Source: Daphnia pulex (Eukaryota; Arthropoda; Branchiopoda; Diplostraca; Daphniidae). Taken from it: a stretch of DNA of 64,000 nt. Position 1 is the first letter of the stretch. Each line of letters begins with the position of its first letter. The notes below the pieces were generated by a model. It had not been told where the DNA came from, did no database searches, and worked only from the letters and a program-made list of their open reading frames with translations. This document shows, in pieces, positions 53,616 to 64,000 of the stretch. The stretch is from contig NC_060020.1 in the NCBI RefSeq assembly GCF_021134715.1, forward strand, positions 6,634,001 through 6,698,000, read 5' to 3'. Both the position numbers and the translations under genes were made by a program.

Positions 53616-55498
53616 ATGAAGATAGCCGCCATATTGGCGTTTTCTATGTTAGTTGTCTTGGCGAACGCCCAAGGAAACTACAAAAAAGTTTGCTATTTTG
53701 CAAACTGGGCTCGTTATCGTAATGGTAAAGTATAAAATAATTCATTTCGTTTCCATTTTCAGTCAAATGTCTTAACTTTTTTGGGTTTACTTCTATTAAA
53801 TTAGGTTCTGGAAGTTACTGGGTAGATAAGTTGGACCCGTATGAATGCACCCATTACATCTACGGTTTTGCTGTTCTCAGCAATGTTACCTACGAGATGA
53901 CAGTTTACGATCCATGGGCAGACATCGATCTCGGTGGTTATGCAACGTTCACCGGTTTAAAGACAAAAAATCCTAGTCTCAAGACATTGATCGCTCTTGG
54001 TGGCTGGAACGACTCTGCATTCTCCACTCAATATTCCGAATTGGTGTCCGACCCTGTTAAAATGGCCAACTTCGTGGCAAAAGCGCTTGCTTTTGTTCGC
54101 CAGGTAAAGAAATCTATTGAATTATTCCTCATAGTTTTTCTACAAGTAGAACCATAATGAAATGTTATCATTACCATTTCAGTACAACTTTGATGGCCTT
54201 GATTTCGACTGGGAATATCCTGGAGACCCAGGAAAACCGGAAGATAAAGAGAACTTTATTACACTTCTCAGGATGCTTCGTGACGCTTTCCAGCCCTACA
54301 ACTTAATTCTATCCATGGCTCCTTCTTGCAGTAGCGCACGTGCTGCAGTTAGTTACGACATCCCAGCGCTTGGCGAAATTGTTGATTTCGTCAATTTCAT
54401 GGCATATGGTAATTTTTTCAATCCACTATTTTTTTTAAAAAGACCTATTAATTTAAATGTTTTAATATACCACCAGATGTCCACGGTGCATGGGAAAATT
54501 TGACTGATCACCATGCCCCACTTTACCGACGCGATTTTGATGATGATACCACTGACGTTATTATTTCCGAATCAGTCGACTACTGGTTGGTTTTTTTCAA
54601 TTTTCCATCTCATATTTCTTGCTTCTTTAAAAGGATTCAGAGTAAAAATTGGTTTATCGTTAAGGTTGGCACAAGGTTTTCCTCCTCAAAAGTTGGTTTT
54701 CGGATTACCCAGCTATGCTCGATCATGGACATTGGCTGACCCGAACCAACATGGACTCTTAGCTCCAGCCGTCGGTGCTGGTGTTGCAGGACAGTTCACA
54801 GGCCTAAAGGGTTTTTATTCCTTTTACGAGATTTGCTTGTTTCAACAACAAGGCATGACAGTTGTCGAAGATCCAACTGGCAAGATGGGCCCATATGGTT
54901 ACTTGGGCGATATTTGGGCTTCATGGGACAGTATTGACATGGTTGTTGCTAAAGTAAAATATATGATGAGCAAAGGTCTTGGCGGTATTCAGTTCTGGGA
55001 ACTCAGCTTGGATGACTTCAACGGTCACTGCAATTTGGGCCTAAGGTACAGTTATAATTTTTTAAATTTTTATTATTAATAGTTAGAATAATCATTCGTA
55101 TGCCCTCGTTTTTAGACCCTTTTCTAAGGCTATTACCGAAACACTTGGAGGAACTTTCCCGACACCTGGACCAACATCACCACCCCCTCGTAACAACTAA
55201 ACAAAAATAATGTGGTTTTCCAGTTTTAGTTACTTATATCTCATTCTTTCATGCAGCGAGCTGCTCTGCTTCCTCTCAGGGCCAATACTATGCTGATCCT
55301 TCTGACTGCGCTAAATATTACCAATGCGTGAACGGAATAATCTATACTTTCTACTGCCAGACCGGACTTGTATTCAACTCCAAGATTAACCGTATGTTTT
55401 ATCTTATTTTGTTTAGTTATAACTTATACACTTACTAAATTATTATTATTCACATAATAGAATGTGATTGGCCATACAACGTTCCTGGATGCGCTTAA
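53616..55498 (+). CDS. Secreted GH18 chitinase with C-terminal chitin-binding domain
   Basis: The enzyme hydrolyses beta-1,4 bonds of chitin outside the cell, in cuticle turnover or gut digestion. Exons: 53616-53724, 53805-54103, 54183-54408, 54477-54585, 54665-55045, 55116-55189, 55257-55391, 55461-55498, closing to 456 aa. Residues 1 to about 19 form a signal peptide (MKIAAILAFSMLVVLANA, cleavage after Ala-Asn-Ala or nearby). The GH18 barrel begins KKVCYFANWARYR. Conserved strands include LIALGGWN, the catalytic DGLDFDWEYP (D140, D143, D145, E147 all present), MAPS, VNFMAYD and GLGGIQFWEL. A short Pro/Thr linker leads to a CBM14/ChtBD2 domain with six cysteines. The catalytic acid is intact, so it should be active rather than a chitinase-like lectin. 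One barrel and one CBM14 match a simple arthropod secreted chitinase; I cannot assign the group number. Confidence 0.96.
55190..55256 (+). other. Chitinase intron whose retention removes the chitin-binding domain
   Basis: If this 67-bp intron is kept, translation continues only three codons (ending PPPRNN) to TAA 55198-55200. That would yield a complete catalytic domain without CBM14. Donor C|GTAACA is weaker than its neighbours and acceptor ATGCAG is normal. Confidence 0.5.
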
Positions 55499-55607
55499 AC
55501 ATTCGTGACTTCGGCCGACTTACGAATATTCATATGCAATAGACCCCCTCCTCCTGTTCTTTCAAATTACTTAGATTCAATAACACAAAAAATTATTTTA
55601 GTGAGAA

Positions 55608-55613
55608 AATAAA
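55608..55613 (+). terminator. Poly(A) signal of chitinase
   Basis: AATAAA lies about 110 bases after the stop codon. Confidence 0.65.
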
Positions 55614-55619
55614 TTCAAA

Positions 55620-56366
55620 ATCATTGATTCCCTCTGCACACTACAATGTTCTGTTTATTGAACTTCGAAATGAATGATTGTATAATGTTGATGGTTAAGT
55701 AAAATGTTGCTGTCTCTGGCCACTTGGTTTGAAGACGAAATTTGAACTTCAACATCGTCTAATTATCTCTACGTTTAACGCTATTAACTTATAACTCGGT
55801 CACTGCAGTGCCTATAGGGTTTAAGGTCTCTTTAAAGTTGATTCAGTTGGATTCCGATGTTTGCTGATGCTTGATGAATACTGAGCGTGCTATTTTGGAG
55901 GCATTGTTAACATTGGCTGTTGCTTGCAGGGATGAATTATCAGCAATTATTTATAATTGCGTTCAATCCGCAACCGACTATCCACAAAAGAATCAACCGT
56001 ACATCACACTTTCTTAGAGAAAACGGTAAAGAAAACGGGCAGAAATTTTATTTTGATTGTTGCTATGCAGTTTTTCCGTCACCACCGTCACTACTCACTA
56101 GCAAAAAGAAAGTAATAGATTTGCGCCAAGCGCCAACCGTAAAAGAAAAATATAGCAAAAACCGCTTTTAGGTTGCCGAACCGCAAGGGTGGGAGTCGAC
56201 TATCGGCTGTTTGACATTTGTCAGCTGTTATTCCCATTTGCTCTGAGGATTTGAGATGTTTACTGTTCTGTCCCATTTTTCTTAGGTATTCTCAATTTTT
56301 TTAACTTCATATACAGTGTATCATTTTCATGTTTGTTTTACTTTTATAAAGAATATTTGTAGAATT
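55620..56366. other. Intergenic spacer and 5' region of RABGAP1
   Basis: AT-rich sequence with no supported gene. An open frame at 55920-56171 lacks family similarity. The frame of the RABGAP1 start is open upstream to an ATG at 56316, so translation could begin 17 codons earlier. Confidence 0.5.
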
Positions 56367-59300
56367 ATGGAAGAAGTAGCTACTAGAGAACACTCTTGTG
56401 ATTCAATTGCCACAAGTGAAGAGTTTGAAGACCTAGGACATAAAAATGCATCTGAATTAAAACCAAATGAGGAAATATTAGTTACACAAGTTGAAGACAA
56501 TAAAATAAAAAACAAGACATCTCCAGAAATGGAGATTGGAAATAATGGAAATATGGCAGATCTAAAAGAGACCCTCAACGAAGTTCTGAACGAGGAGTCT
56601 GAAACCAGTGGTAGTAAGAATAATTCTCCACATGACATTCTTTGTATTACAAATTCTATTTATTTTTAGTAGAACCAGCAAAACTGGAAGACAGTTCTCA
56701 AAACTGTGCTTTGTTTAATAGAATTGCATACTTAGGAGCCGCAACTGTAAAAAAAATATAGCTTTATAATAGATTTCATATTCTTGTGTTAAAAATTTCT
56801 TCGATTTGATGAGTGTAGGTAAATGCTCCAAGGAGTGAAAATGAAATAGCAAGAAACATGGCCATTATGAGGCAGTCAAGTGGTCAACCTATTCCAATCA
56901 CTTTATCAATTCCAAATAATTGTGACGGCTCAGTTGTGTGAGTTTTTTAATTTTAGATTTTTTGTGTTAAATAATTGATGATGTTTGGTCTTTATTTTAT
57001 CAAGGCTTTACGAGGCAGAAAGCAACACTGAAATGGCACGACATCCAATTCATCGCATAATTTTTCTTTCTCTCGGTCCTGCTGGTACGTTAGACTCCAA
57101 CTGTTTTGCGTTCACCTGCCCTAGAGGAGATTCGGATGAAACAGCTATATTTCAGTGCCACGTTTTTCGTTGCGAAATCATTGAAGCCATTCCAAAAGTC
57201 ATGTGCAGTTTCAAGCACGCCTTCCGTAAGCCTGAACCTTCTGCCCCTATTTCGACAGAATCATCTACCGCCACCTCACCCACCGAGCTGACCAATCATC
57301 GCTTGACCTTTGAATTAACTTTGGAAATCAAAGAAGAGGATACAAAAGGAAACTACAGTCCCGTTCCTAAGGATCGCAATTTCTTTAAAATTCGTGCTGG
57401 CATCGAAAAGAAAATCGTCATCACAGTTGTACAGATAAATGACAGTTTAGAACTGCCAATTGAACGTTGCTTTGGGTTGTTAGTTAGTCCTGGACGGCAT
57501 GTGAAGCATAGTGACATGCACCTTCTAGAAATGGTGTCGATGGGAACTTCAAACACCCCCAACAATCCACAGGAATCACGGAAATCCGCTTACGTAATAT
57601 CCGGTCATTGGGATCCAAACGAGCCTGTTTTTGGGCTTCTCAATCGGGAGAGTTCTAAAGATATCGGTTCCGTATACATGACGATTGCAGTAGATCTCGT
57701 TATTCGGGTAAAGACATCCATATTAGTTCTAAATGTCAGTGTCACTTCATTCATGGTTTTAATCATTTGTTTAAAGGGTATCAGTGAACCGGTCCGTTTC
57801 ATTATTGAAACACGGACAAAGGTTTTCGGACACAACGAGCGCTTTTGGTACTACAGTCAGAAACAAATGACTTTACAGTTTGCCGTACATGTCACCGAGG
57901 TCCGCGATCCTCCTCCAAATTCTTCTACTTACGACCCCGTATATCGAGTGGTGGAAATTTGCAATGAAGGCGAAATTGAGCGCCCTAGCAAAGGACTTGT
58001 AAGTAATCAATATTCAAATGACTTCTTCATTGTGATTATTTTGTTGTCAACAGGGAATGGGCATGGCGCTTTCGTTAAATTTAAGCTCAACGCTAAGCAC
58101 TTTGACTGGCAGCACTTTTGGATCACTTAATTCCCCTACGCCGATTCTCAATGATACCGTCAAAGAAGATGAATTGTCGTCAGATAATGACGAACCTCTT
58201 CTAAGTGGATCGGGTATTACTCGCTTGAAGATGTAAAACAAAATTCTCTTCGTTTCTAAACTATTACGCTTTCTGGAAATGCAGGCGAGGTTTCCAAGGA
58301 TTGCAGTGAACTAGAATTGGCCTCGTGGGCGGAAGTGTTACACATGTGGGGAACTCAGCCGGGCGATACTCGACCCAAACAGTTGAAGCATTTAGTTAGA
58401 CGTGGAATCCCTGAAGCGTTAAGGGGTGAAGTTTGGCTTCGACTGGCTGATTGTTCCGCTGATACCAGCGTAATGGATGCATATAGAGTATTAATTACGA
58501 AAGAATGTAGTGCCGATCCTGTTATCATGCGGGACATTCATCGTACTTTCCCAGCGCATGACTTCTTCAAGGATTCTGGTGGCCTTGGCCAGGAAGCCCT
58601 GGCTAAAATATCTCGCGCCTACGCAGTTTACGACCAAGAAGTCGGCTATTGTCAAGTAATGCAGTTTCTCAGTTCTGTATTCTAATCAATTTTCATCTCT
58701 GTTTACTACCTACAGGGTTTGAGCTTCTTGGCGGCGTCTCTATTACTACACATGCCAGGTAATTGATATTGGCAAAGACTCACAAAAGAAAAGAAGAAGA
58801 TTACAAAGAAAACGTTTTATCCTAATTCTCCCTTGAATTTTTGTTTTCAGAGGAGCAAGCCTTCAGCGTGATGGTCAGAGTCATGTTTCATTACGGATTG
58901 CGTGATCTCTTCAAGGTAAGGCGACTGATTTGCGTCACGTAGTCATAATAACTGAATCCCATTTCTTTTGTAAATGCCGTTTTTTTAAACATTAACTTTG
59001 GAATTACTGTTAAAAAGTATTAATCAAATTGAATTCAAATTCAAAATCAAGTCTGTGATCATGTAGTAGAACTAATCAATGTCATCAATATCTGGGTCTA
59101 TCTTTCGCTGGCGTTCATCAATTTCGAGAGCCCTGTTTATTATGTGGCGCCTGCTAGGCCTAACCCCTTTTTCTGATGTTTTTACGATGGCGTCATAGTC
59201 TCAGCAATAACTTTTTTTTTTCGAATGTGTTGAGAAAGCCGCAAAGCTTGGTCGTCGTTTTATCAGTAGTGAGAAGTGATTGAACGTATTTAACTTATTC

Positions 59301-60935
59301 CAGGACGGTTTTGAGACGTTACATCTCCGCTTGTATCAACTTGACCGCCTTATTGAAGAGTATCTACCCGATTTGTGGAATCATCTGGTGGAAAACTGTA
59401 TAGAGAATCACATGTATGCATCTCAGTGGTTCCTTACGCTCTTCACCGCCAAATTCCCGCTCTTTCTCGTCTTTCATATTTTGGATGTCTTCCTATATCA
59501 GGGCATGGAGACCATATTTCAAGTAAGTTTCAAAATGAAAGGAAAGGAAAAACATTTTTGAATTTCGGATTCTCTGTTTTCGTTTGTAAACACAAGACAT
59601 GGTGCCACGCGTCGTGTTCATCAACACACTTGGGCCCGATGATGTGAATGTATCGACAGATGAAAGAATGAATTATTATTGTTGGTTTTTCTTTTAGGTT
59701 GCTCTCGGCCTGTTATCCATGGCTAAAAAGGATCTCCTTTCACTTAACTTTGAAGGCATTCTAAAGTACTTTCGCGTTCAATTGCCCAAACGCTATCGGA
59801 ATGAAGTGGCAGCTCGTCAACTGATGAAGTTGACGTCGTCGTTCAAACTACGAAAACTGAAGAAATACGAAAAAGATTTTGTGGCTATTAAGGTATGTAG
59901 ATTAAAATTGGCAGATTTAGTTTGTGGTTTTTATGGACTTATCTCACTCCAGGAGCAAGAACAGGCTCGGGAAGATCCAGTTGTTCGTCTTGAACGCGAA
60001 AATAAACATTTGCACGAAGCTAATTTGAGGCTCGAACGAGAAAGTGACGATTTGGCTCAAGAATTGATCACTAGCAAAATTGGTCTACGCTCAGAGTTGG
60101 ACGCAGCCGAAGAAAAAGCTGATTCATACTTCAAGGAATTGCAAACTTTGAGGCGTCTTCAGAAAGAAGTTGAAGAGGATCGTAATCAAATACAAAACGA
60201 AACCATCAAGGTAATGAACAAACAAATTTTTACGGTTCTTTTATTTATTAACCACTTTCATAACAATTGACAATCAGGTGAAAGAAATGTTGCAGCGGGA
60301 AGTGCAACGTGCGGAAGAAGAAGGCCGGAGGAGTCAGACAATCATTGCCGACTACAAATTGATCTGTTCAAAACTTACACGGCGATTGGAAGGCGAGCAA
60401 TCTCGAGCAAAAGAAGTTTTTGAAAGATTGCAGTGCAGTCTTTCGGATAGTCCCAACTACTCTGGTCTGCTAGATGATGTAATTAGTCTGATACGTTCAG
60501 AACAGTCCAGCCCAGATCTGCAAGAAACTGGAAACTTAGTCTGTGAATTCAAACCTCGTTCTCCCGCTTCAGCACAGTCTCAATTAGAAAATCAGGTATC
60601 AAATCATCATGACGTCGTGTTTAGCACACCTTTGTGACATTCGACTTTTGCAATAGGTTCGCCAACTGGAATTGGAATTGGCTCAAACAAAATTGGCCTT
60701 GGTTGAAGCTGAATGTCGCAATCAAGATCTGACCCACCAGTTAACTACTATTTCGATGGAAATGCAGTCACAATCACGTAACAGCTGGCTGCAGAAAACG
60801 CTGTCTTCAATTAAAGAAGTTACAGCTAAGAAGGATGGCATTCCCGTTGTCACTACGGCAACCGCTTCGTCGACATCACCTTCATCTGCCACCAATGCAA
60901 CAGGGCGGAAGGATTCGTCTAGCTCGGATAAATAA
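56367..60935 (+). CDS. RABGAP1: RABGAP1-type Rab GTPase-activating protein (PTB, TBC, coiled coil)
   Basis: The protein stimulates GTP hydrolysis by Rab proteins and acts at endosomes/Golgi and in mitosis in mammals (GAPCenA). Exons: 56367-56610, 56670-56746, 56819-56937, 57005-57707, 57777-57998, 58054-58213, 58285-58655, 58716-58758, 58851-58915, 59304-59522, 59698-59892, 59953-60210, 60278-60595, 60657-60935, closing to 1090 aa (human about 1070). An acidic N-terminus precedes a PTB domain starting at NRIAYLGAATVNAPRSE. The RABGAP1-specific middle domain follows (GHWDPNEPVFGLLN). The TBC domain begins LVRRGIPEALRGEVW and has the arginine finger I..D..R (IMRDIHRTFP, R595) and the glutamine finger YCQ (Q632), so it should be catalytic. 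After KKYEKDF comes a long coiled coil (LERENKHLHEANLRLERE). The start was chosen as ATG 56367; ATG 56316 is in frame upstream. Introns 57708-57776 and 59893-59952 are in frame and stop-free. The tail is Ser/Thr-rich. Confidence 0.95.
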
Positions 60936-60952
60936 TAATAATAATAATATAA

Positions 60953-60958
60953 AATAAA
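60953..60958 (+). terminator. Poly(A) signal of RABGAP1
   Basis: AATAAA occurs 18 bases after the stop codon, within an A/T-rich run. It implies a very short 3' UTR; a second AATAAA near 61160 is an alternative. Confidence 0.45.
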
Positions 60959-61520
60959 AAATATTTTGCCATTCCACTACAAGAGATTACGGTACCGTAT
61001 CTAGTATAGTATATGAAAATGATTCAAGTGCTATAATTAATTAATAATTAGGTATTCTTCTTTGGTTATTTCCTCTGTCTTTATAAATCCATATCCATCA
61101 TCGATACGTTTGGTATCGCGTGCCATTCAGAATCCGCTTTGAAACACTTAGATCTTGGTTAAATAAATGAGCAAGTAGCTTTTTGCGACATCGTTTGGTT
61201 GTCTCTCAGTAACTAACTGAATTTTGTCTGTATTGAATATTTCTCTTTGTTCAAGGTATGCTGCGCTGCGTTACAATTAGACAAGAGACATAAGTTGATT
61301 AGACACATCAATATAATATTATTATTATGTATATGCTACTAGAACAAAAGACGATTGACGTTTACGTTAAGTGGAGTCTCGACAAACCGATGCAGGATGA
61401 CAATTAAATAGCGAAAAGAAAATGTGACATTGTTGTTTTGTTTTTACTGGGTCCGGCTATTTTCTTAATATTATTGATTTTTTTTTTTGTATTCAAATAA
61501 TCAGTTTATAATTGTTTTTT

Positions 61521-63162
61521 TCAGCCCCATCGAAGTGGTTGGCCAGGTGGGCGCAATGATCTTTGGATAGCACGAGCAGATAGACTCATCTCGCTCGACA
61601 TTCCGGGTAAAGACACCATTTCTTCTTTAGGTCCATTGGATGGCATAGGAATCTTCTTTTGCTGTCGTGGCATCAGCGGATCGAAATCTGGTGACGACAA
61701 TGGAAGCGAGTGATGAAGATGATTCCGTCTAAGTTGTTCCAGAGTCTTCCAGCGTGTAAAGAGAGATAGAGTTCGCTTGGGTACTTTATAGGTGTCCGCC
61801 ATCGTCTCCACTTGATCCTTCGTGTCAGAAAGAAGGTGAACAATGTTTTTTTTAAAAGTACATTCCATGTGATTTCGTTCAACTTCGAAAACGCTATTTA
61901 GGAACTAATTTGTTCCTCTCATTTCTTAGCTGTCCTACTACAATGGGGAGATTACCACATAGGAGCATCGTTACATACCAATTTCCTCGCAGGTAACTAT
62001 TTAGTTTCATCAGCCGATATTTCTTAAACTTTAAGTTCGATCTTCTGGTTAACTACAGTAAGGTTTCTTTCTGAGAATAATAGCCATTAGCGATAGATAA
62101 GTTAAACAAACGGTAGACCGCTAGGCCTTTAAATGGATTGCACACCTCAGTTGGCACGAGAGTAGCCAAAGAAAGGTCTGTGATGCGTAGTACAAGACAC
62201 GAGTGTACGTAGAGAGCTTGCGTACGTTAAGAGAGCCCTCGTGGGGGTTCTATCACCCTCTTTGCGTTGGCGTTTGACGGATGCTTGCTTTTATTTCTCA
62301 GGGTGGGCGTCTGTATAGTCTAAAAAACAGGTCTTAGTACTTTAGATTCGCCACTCAGCCGTACGTTCACTTGCAGATTTACTATATGCCGTGATGGTCA
62401 ACTCAGACTGACAATCCTTGTTCCTTTTTTTTTTCGTACCCATAAAAAAGGATAAAAGGAATGTCCACGACCTTAATATGACTATTAGGGTATTGCATAT
62501 GGCGGGGCAGCCTCGGCCGTCTTTCTGTTACACTATTGCTGACATTTCCAAACGGATGCCAATAACTGAGATGACGCAGCTCGACCATTCTAGAGGGACC
62601 TAGGTTTTGTGTTTCTTTCTGTCTGAGCGGGTGTCACCTATCCATTTTCTCTTTCGGCCCTGATGAGTCTCTCTTTTCTGACCAGATGGTTTTTGGTTTC
62701 AAACTTATCAGCCCCAAGTTATCGACAGGGAAAATTGAGAGCCGGCCACTCGGAGGCCGCTAAAAGTGTATACGGTCCTTTAGACGGGCGATGCGAGCTT
62801 CCGCACGAACGTATGGCGAAACTTGTCACTCAACAGCTGGGCAGACTAAAGTTCCAATGACGTTGTTGTTTTACTCATTTCCACACTATTGATCGTCGAC
62901 AGTGGAAATTTAGGGCCAATTTGACACCGATAGTAGAAAAATCAATTGCTCTATATTCTTTTGTAGAACGTAAATTTTTTACTACCTGTACGGGTTGGAG
63001 TGGGCTGTAGTCATCAGGGTTGATGAGGACCAACTGGTTGGGGCGTAGGTTCCACGGGTCATTGGGCAGCTGGCGTTGTAGTGTCGACGCTATTGTGACG
63101 GCGCCCATAAGGGTCACGAAGACTAGTAACGGATGGTAGGATGGCCAGTTGCGGATCTGCAT
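61521..63162 (-). CDS. Hypothetical small single-pass membrane protein, two exons
   Basis: I do not recognise this protein. Exon 1 (63162 down to 62986) encodes 59 residues beginning MQIRNWPSYHPLLVFV. It has a hydrophobic segment at about residues 11-27, then a Pro/Asn-rich stretch (LPNDPWNLRPNQLVLINP). A donor CAG|GTAGTA in phase 0 follows. Exon 2 (61817 down to 61521) starts after ACGAAG in phase 0 (DQVETMADTYKVPKRTL) and encodes 98 basic, Pro-rich residues to a stop, giving 157 aa in total. The topology suggests a signal anchor or a short-membrane-protein subunit with a basic tail. The 1.17-kb intron is long compared with the neighbouring compact genes. The gene lies tail to tail with RABGAP1. 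Both exons could instead be unrelated chance frames; the matching phase and splice signals are the main support. Confidence 0.42.
61818..62985 (-). other. Inferred intron of the minus-strand small gene
   Basis: A 1.17-kb stretch with no supported gene on either strand. Short open frames near 62403-62860 are overlapping and unrecognised. Confidence 0.4.
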
Positions 63163-63236
63163 AGTGTCGTTTCTGTTTGAAGTTGGCAAAGGAGAGAGAA
63201 CGAAAAGGGCGACGTGATAGATGTCATTGTATATAG

Positions 63237-63243
63237 CTATATA
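63237..63243 (-). promoter_or_regulatory. Possible TATA box for the minus-strand gene
   Basis: On the minus strand TATATAG lies about 75-80 bases before the inferred ATG at 63162, a spacing similar to that of the chitinase gene. It modestly supports transcription in this direction. Confidence 0.35.
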
Positions 63244-63279
63244 AGGAAGGACGCCTCCCACCTCCCATGTCCGACACAC

Positions 63280-64000
63280 CTGTCGTGAGTTACGTTTTCT
63301 TCCAGCGTTTGCGCCGAAAGTTAATCTATAATCTTGATACTACTGAGAGCACGCAGACAAGAGGGTGCCTCCCTGATCAGACAAGCAGAAAGATAAGATA
63401 TAATAGAGGGATAAAGGGCAATAACATTTCGATTCTGAATACAATTAAAACTGAATAGCAAGTCATAGATTTTGAGAGGAAAGCCAATTTCCCCAAGGAA
63501 TTCTTCAACTAACGAGACAGTGCTAATTATGATCTACCGGAAAATAATCAGTGAACAGACGTGATTTAGATGTTTAATTAGAGTCCCGACAGAAACTGTT
63601 ACAAGTTCACATTTTTTATTCGAATCGAAACACTTCTTGTCCATCGACCGTACATCCTTGAAGTAAGACTTAGTGAAGCAACTCGGTGAAAGGAATAAGC
63701 TGTTGATGTACATGCGAAAAGGCTATTCGGGATTAAAATCTCTCATTCGTGAAGTTACTACTTCTCTGGAAATAACCTTCTTAAAGCATATGCGCTTCGA
63801 AAAAGAACTACTACCCACTAATGTTTTTGCGTGGTAACTTTCAAAAACTTTGAAGACTGTTTGATCTATTTGAAATTGGGAAAAAGATAAAAAGTAAGAT
63901 CAATCAAAAAGTGACTGTTCCGTCTCTTTTATCGCGCGTCTTTTACGCCTTAAATTTTTTTTTCCTTATTCTATTACTATACTGTAAGGTCAACCAGTCA
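63280..64000. other. Right end, nothing recognised
   Basis: AT-rich sequence with short open frames only. No coding region, RNA gene or repeat structure was recognised. Confidence 0.5.

Overview
The window is eukaryotic and looks like arthropod DNA, most likely a cladoceran crustacean such as Daphnia. Genes are split by GT-AG introns, introns in the right-hand genes are only about 60-110 bp, and every recognisable protein is animal-like, including a chitin-binding chitinase and synaptic Rim. The organism assignment is inference from these features. No bacterial operon, CRISPR array, rRNA or tRNA was recognised.

Layout. Bases 1-5429 hold no gene I can support. Bases 5430-13839 (+) encode a complete KCNQ-family voltage-gated potassium channel in 14 exons. 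Its large second intron carries a near-perfect 273-bp inverted repeat (8212-8803). Bases 13840-20813 are a simple-repeat-rich spacer. Bases 20814-47754 (+) encode Rim, the presynaptic active-zone scaffold: Rab-binding helix and zinc finger, PDZ, C2A, RIM-BP-binding motif and C2B are all visible. Its introns are large and full of microsatellites. From 50 kb the sequence becomes compact: an SLC18B1-like transporter (50425-52744, +), a secreted GH18 chitinase with a C-terminal chitin-binding domain (53616-55498, +), and a RABGAP1-type Rab GTPase-activating protein (56367-60935, +). On the minus strand, tail to tail with the last gene, is a possible two-exon gene for a small single-pass membrane protein that I do not recognise (61521-63162).

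The genes are not an operon. KCNQ sets membrane excitability, Rim tethers Rab3 vesicles and calcium channels at release sites, the SLC18B1 relative is a vesicular-transporter family member, and RABGAP1 switches off Rabs. Neuronal and vesicle-traffic functions are therefore over-represented, but neighbouring positions may be chance. Exon boundaries were read by eye from splice consensus, codon phase and protein-family similarity. Codon phase closes exactly for KCNQ, SLC18B1, chitinase and RABGAP1. In Rim the phase closes within long blocks, but the joins at about 31.4-36.0 kb and 43.0-47.0 kb may lack alternative exons.

The most unusual item is the intronic inverted repeat. Each arm contains what looks like the first exon of a protein-coding gene (Kozak-like start plus a 34-codon reading frame). 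If transcribed it would form a long double-stranded hairpin, the architecture of hpRNA/endo-siRNA loci. A fold-back mobile element or an assembly artefact remain alternatives.
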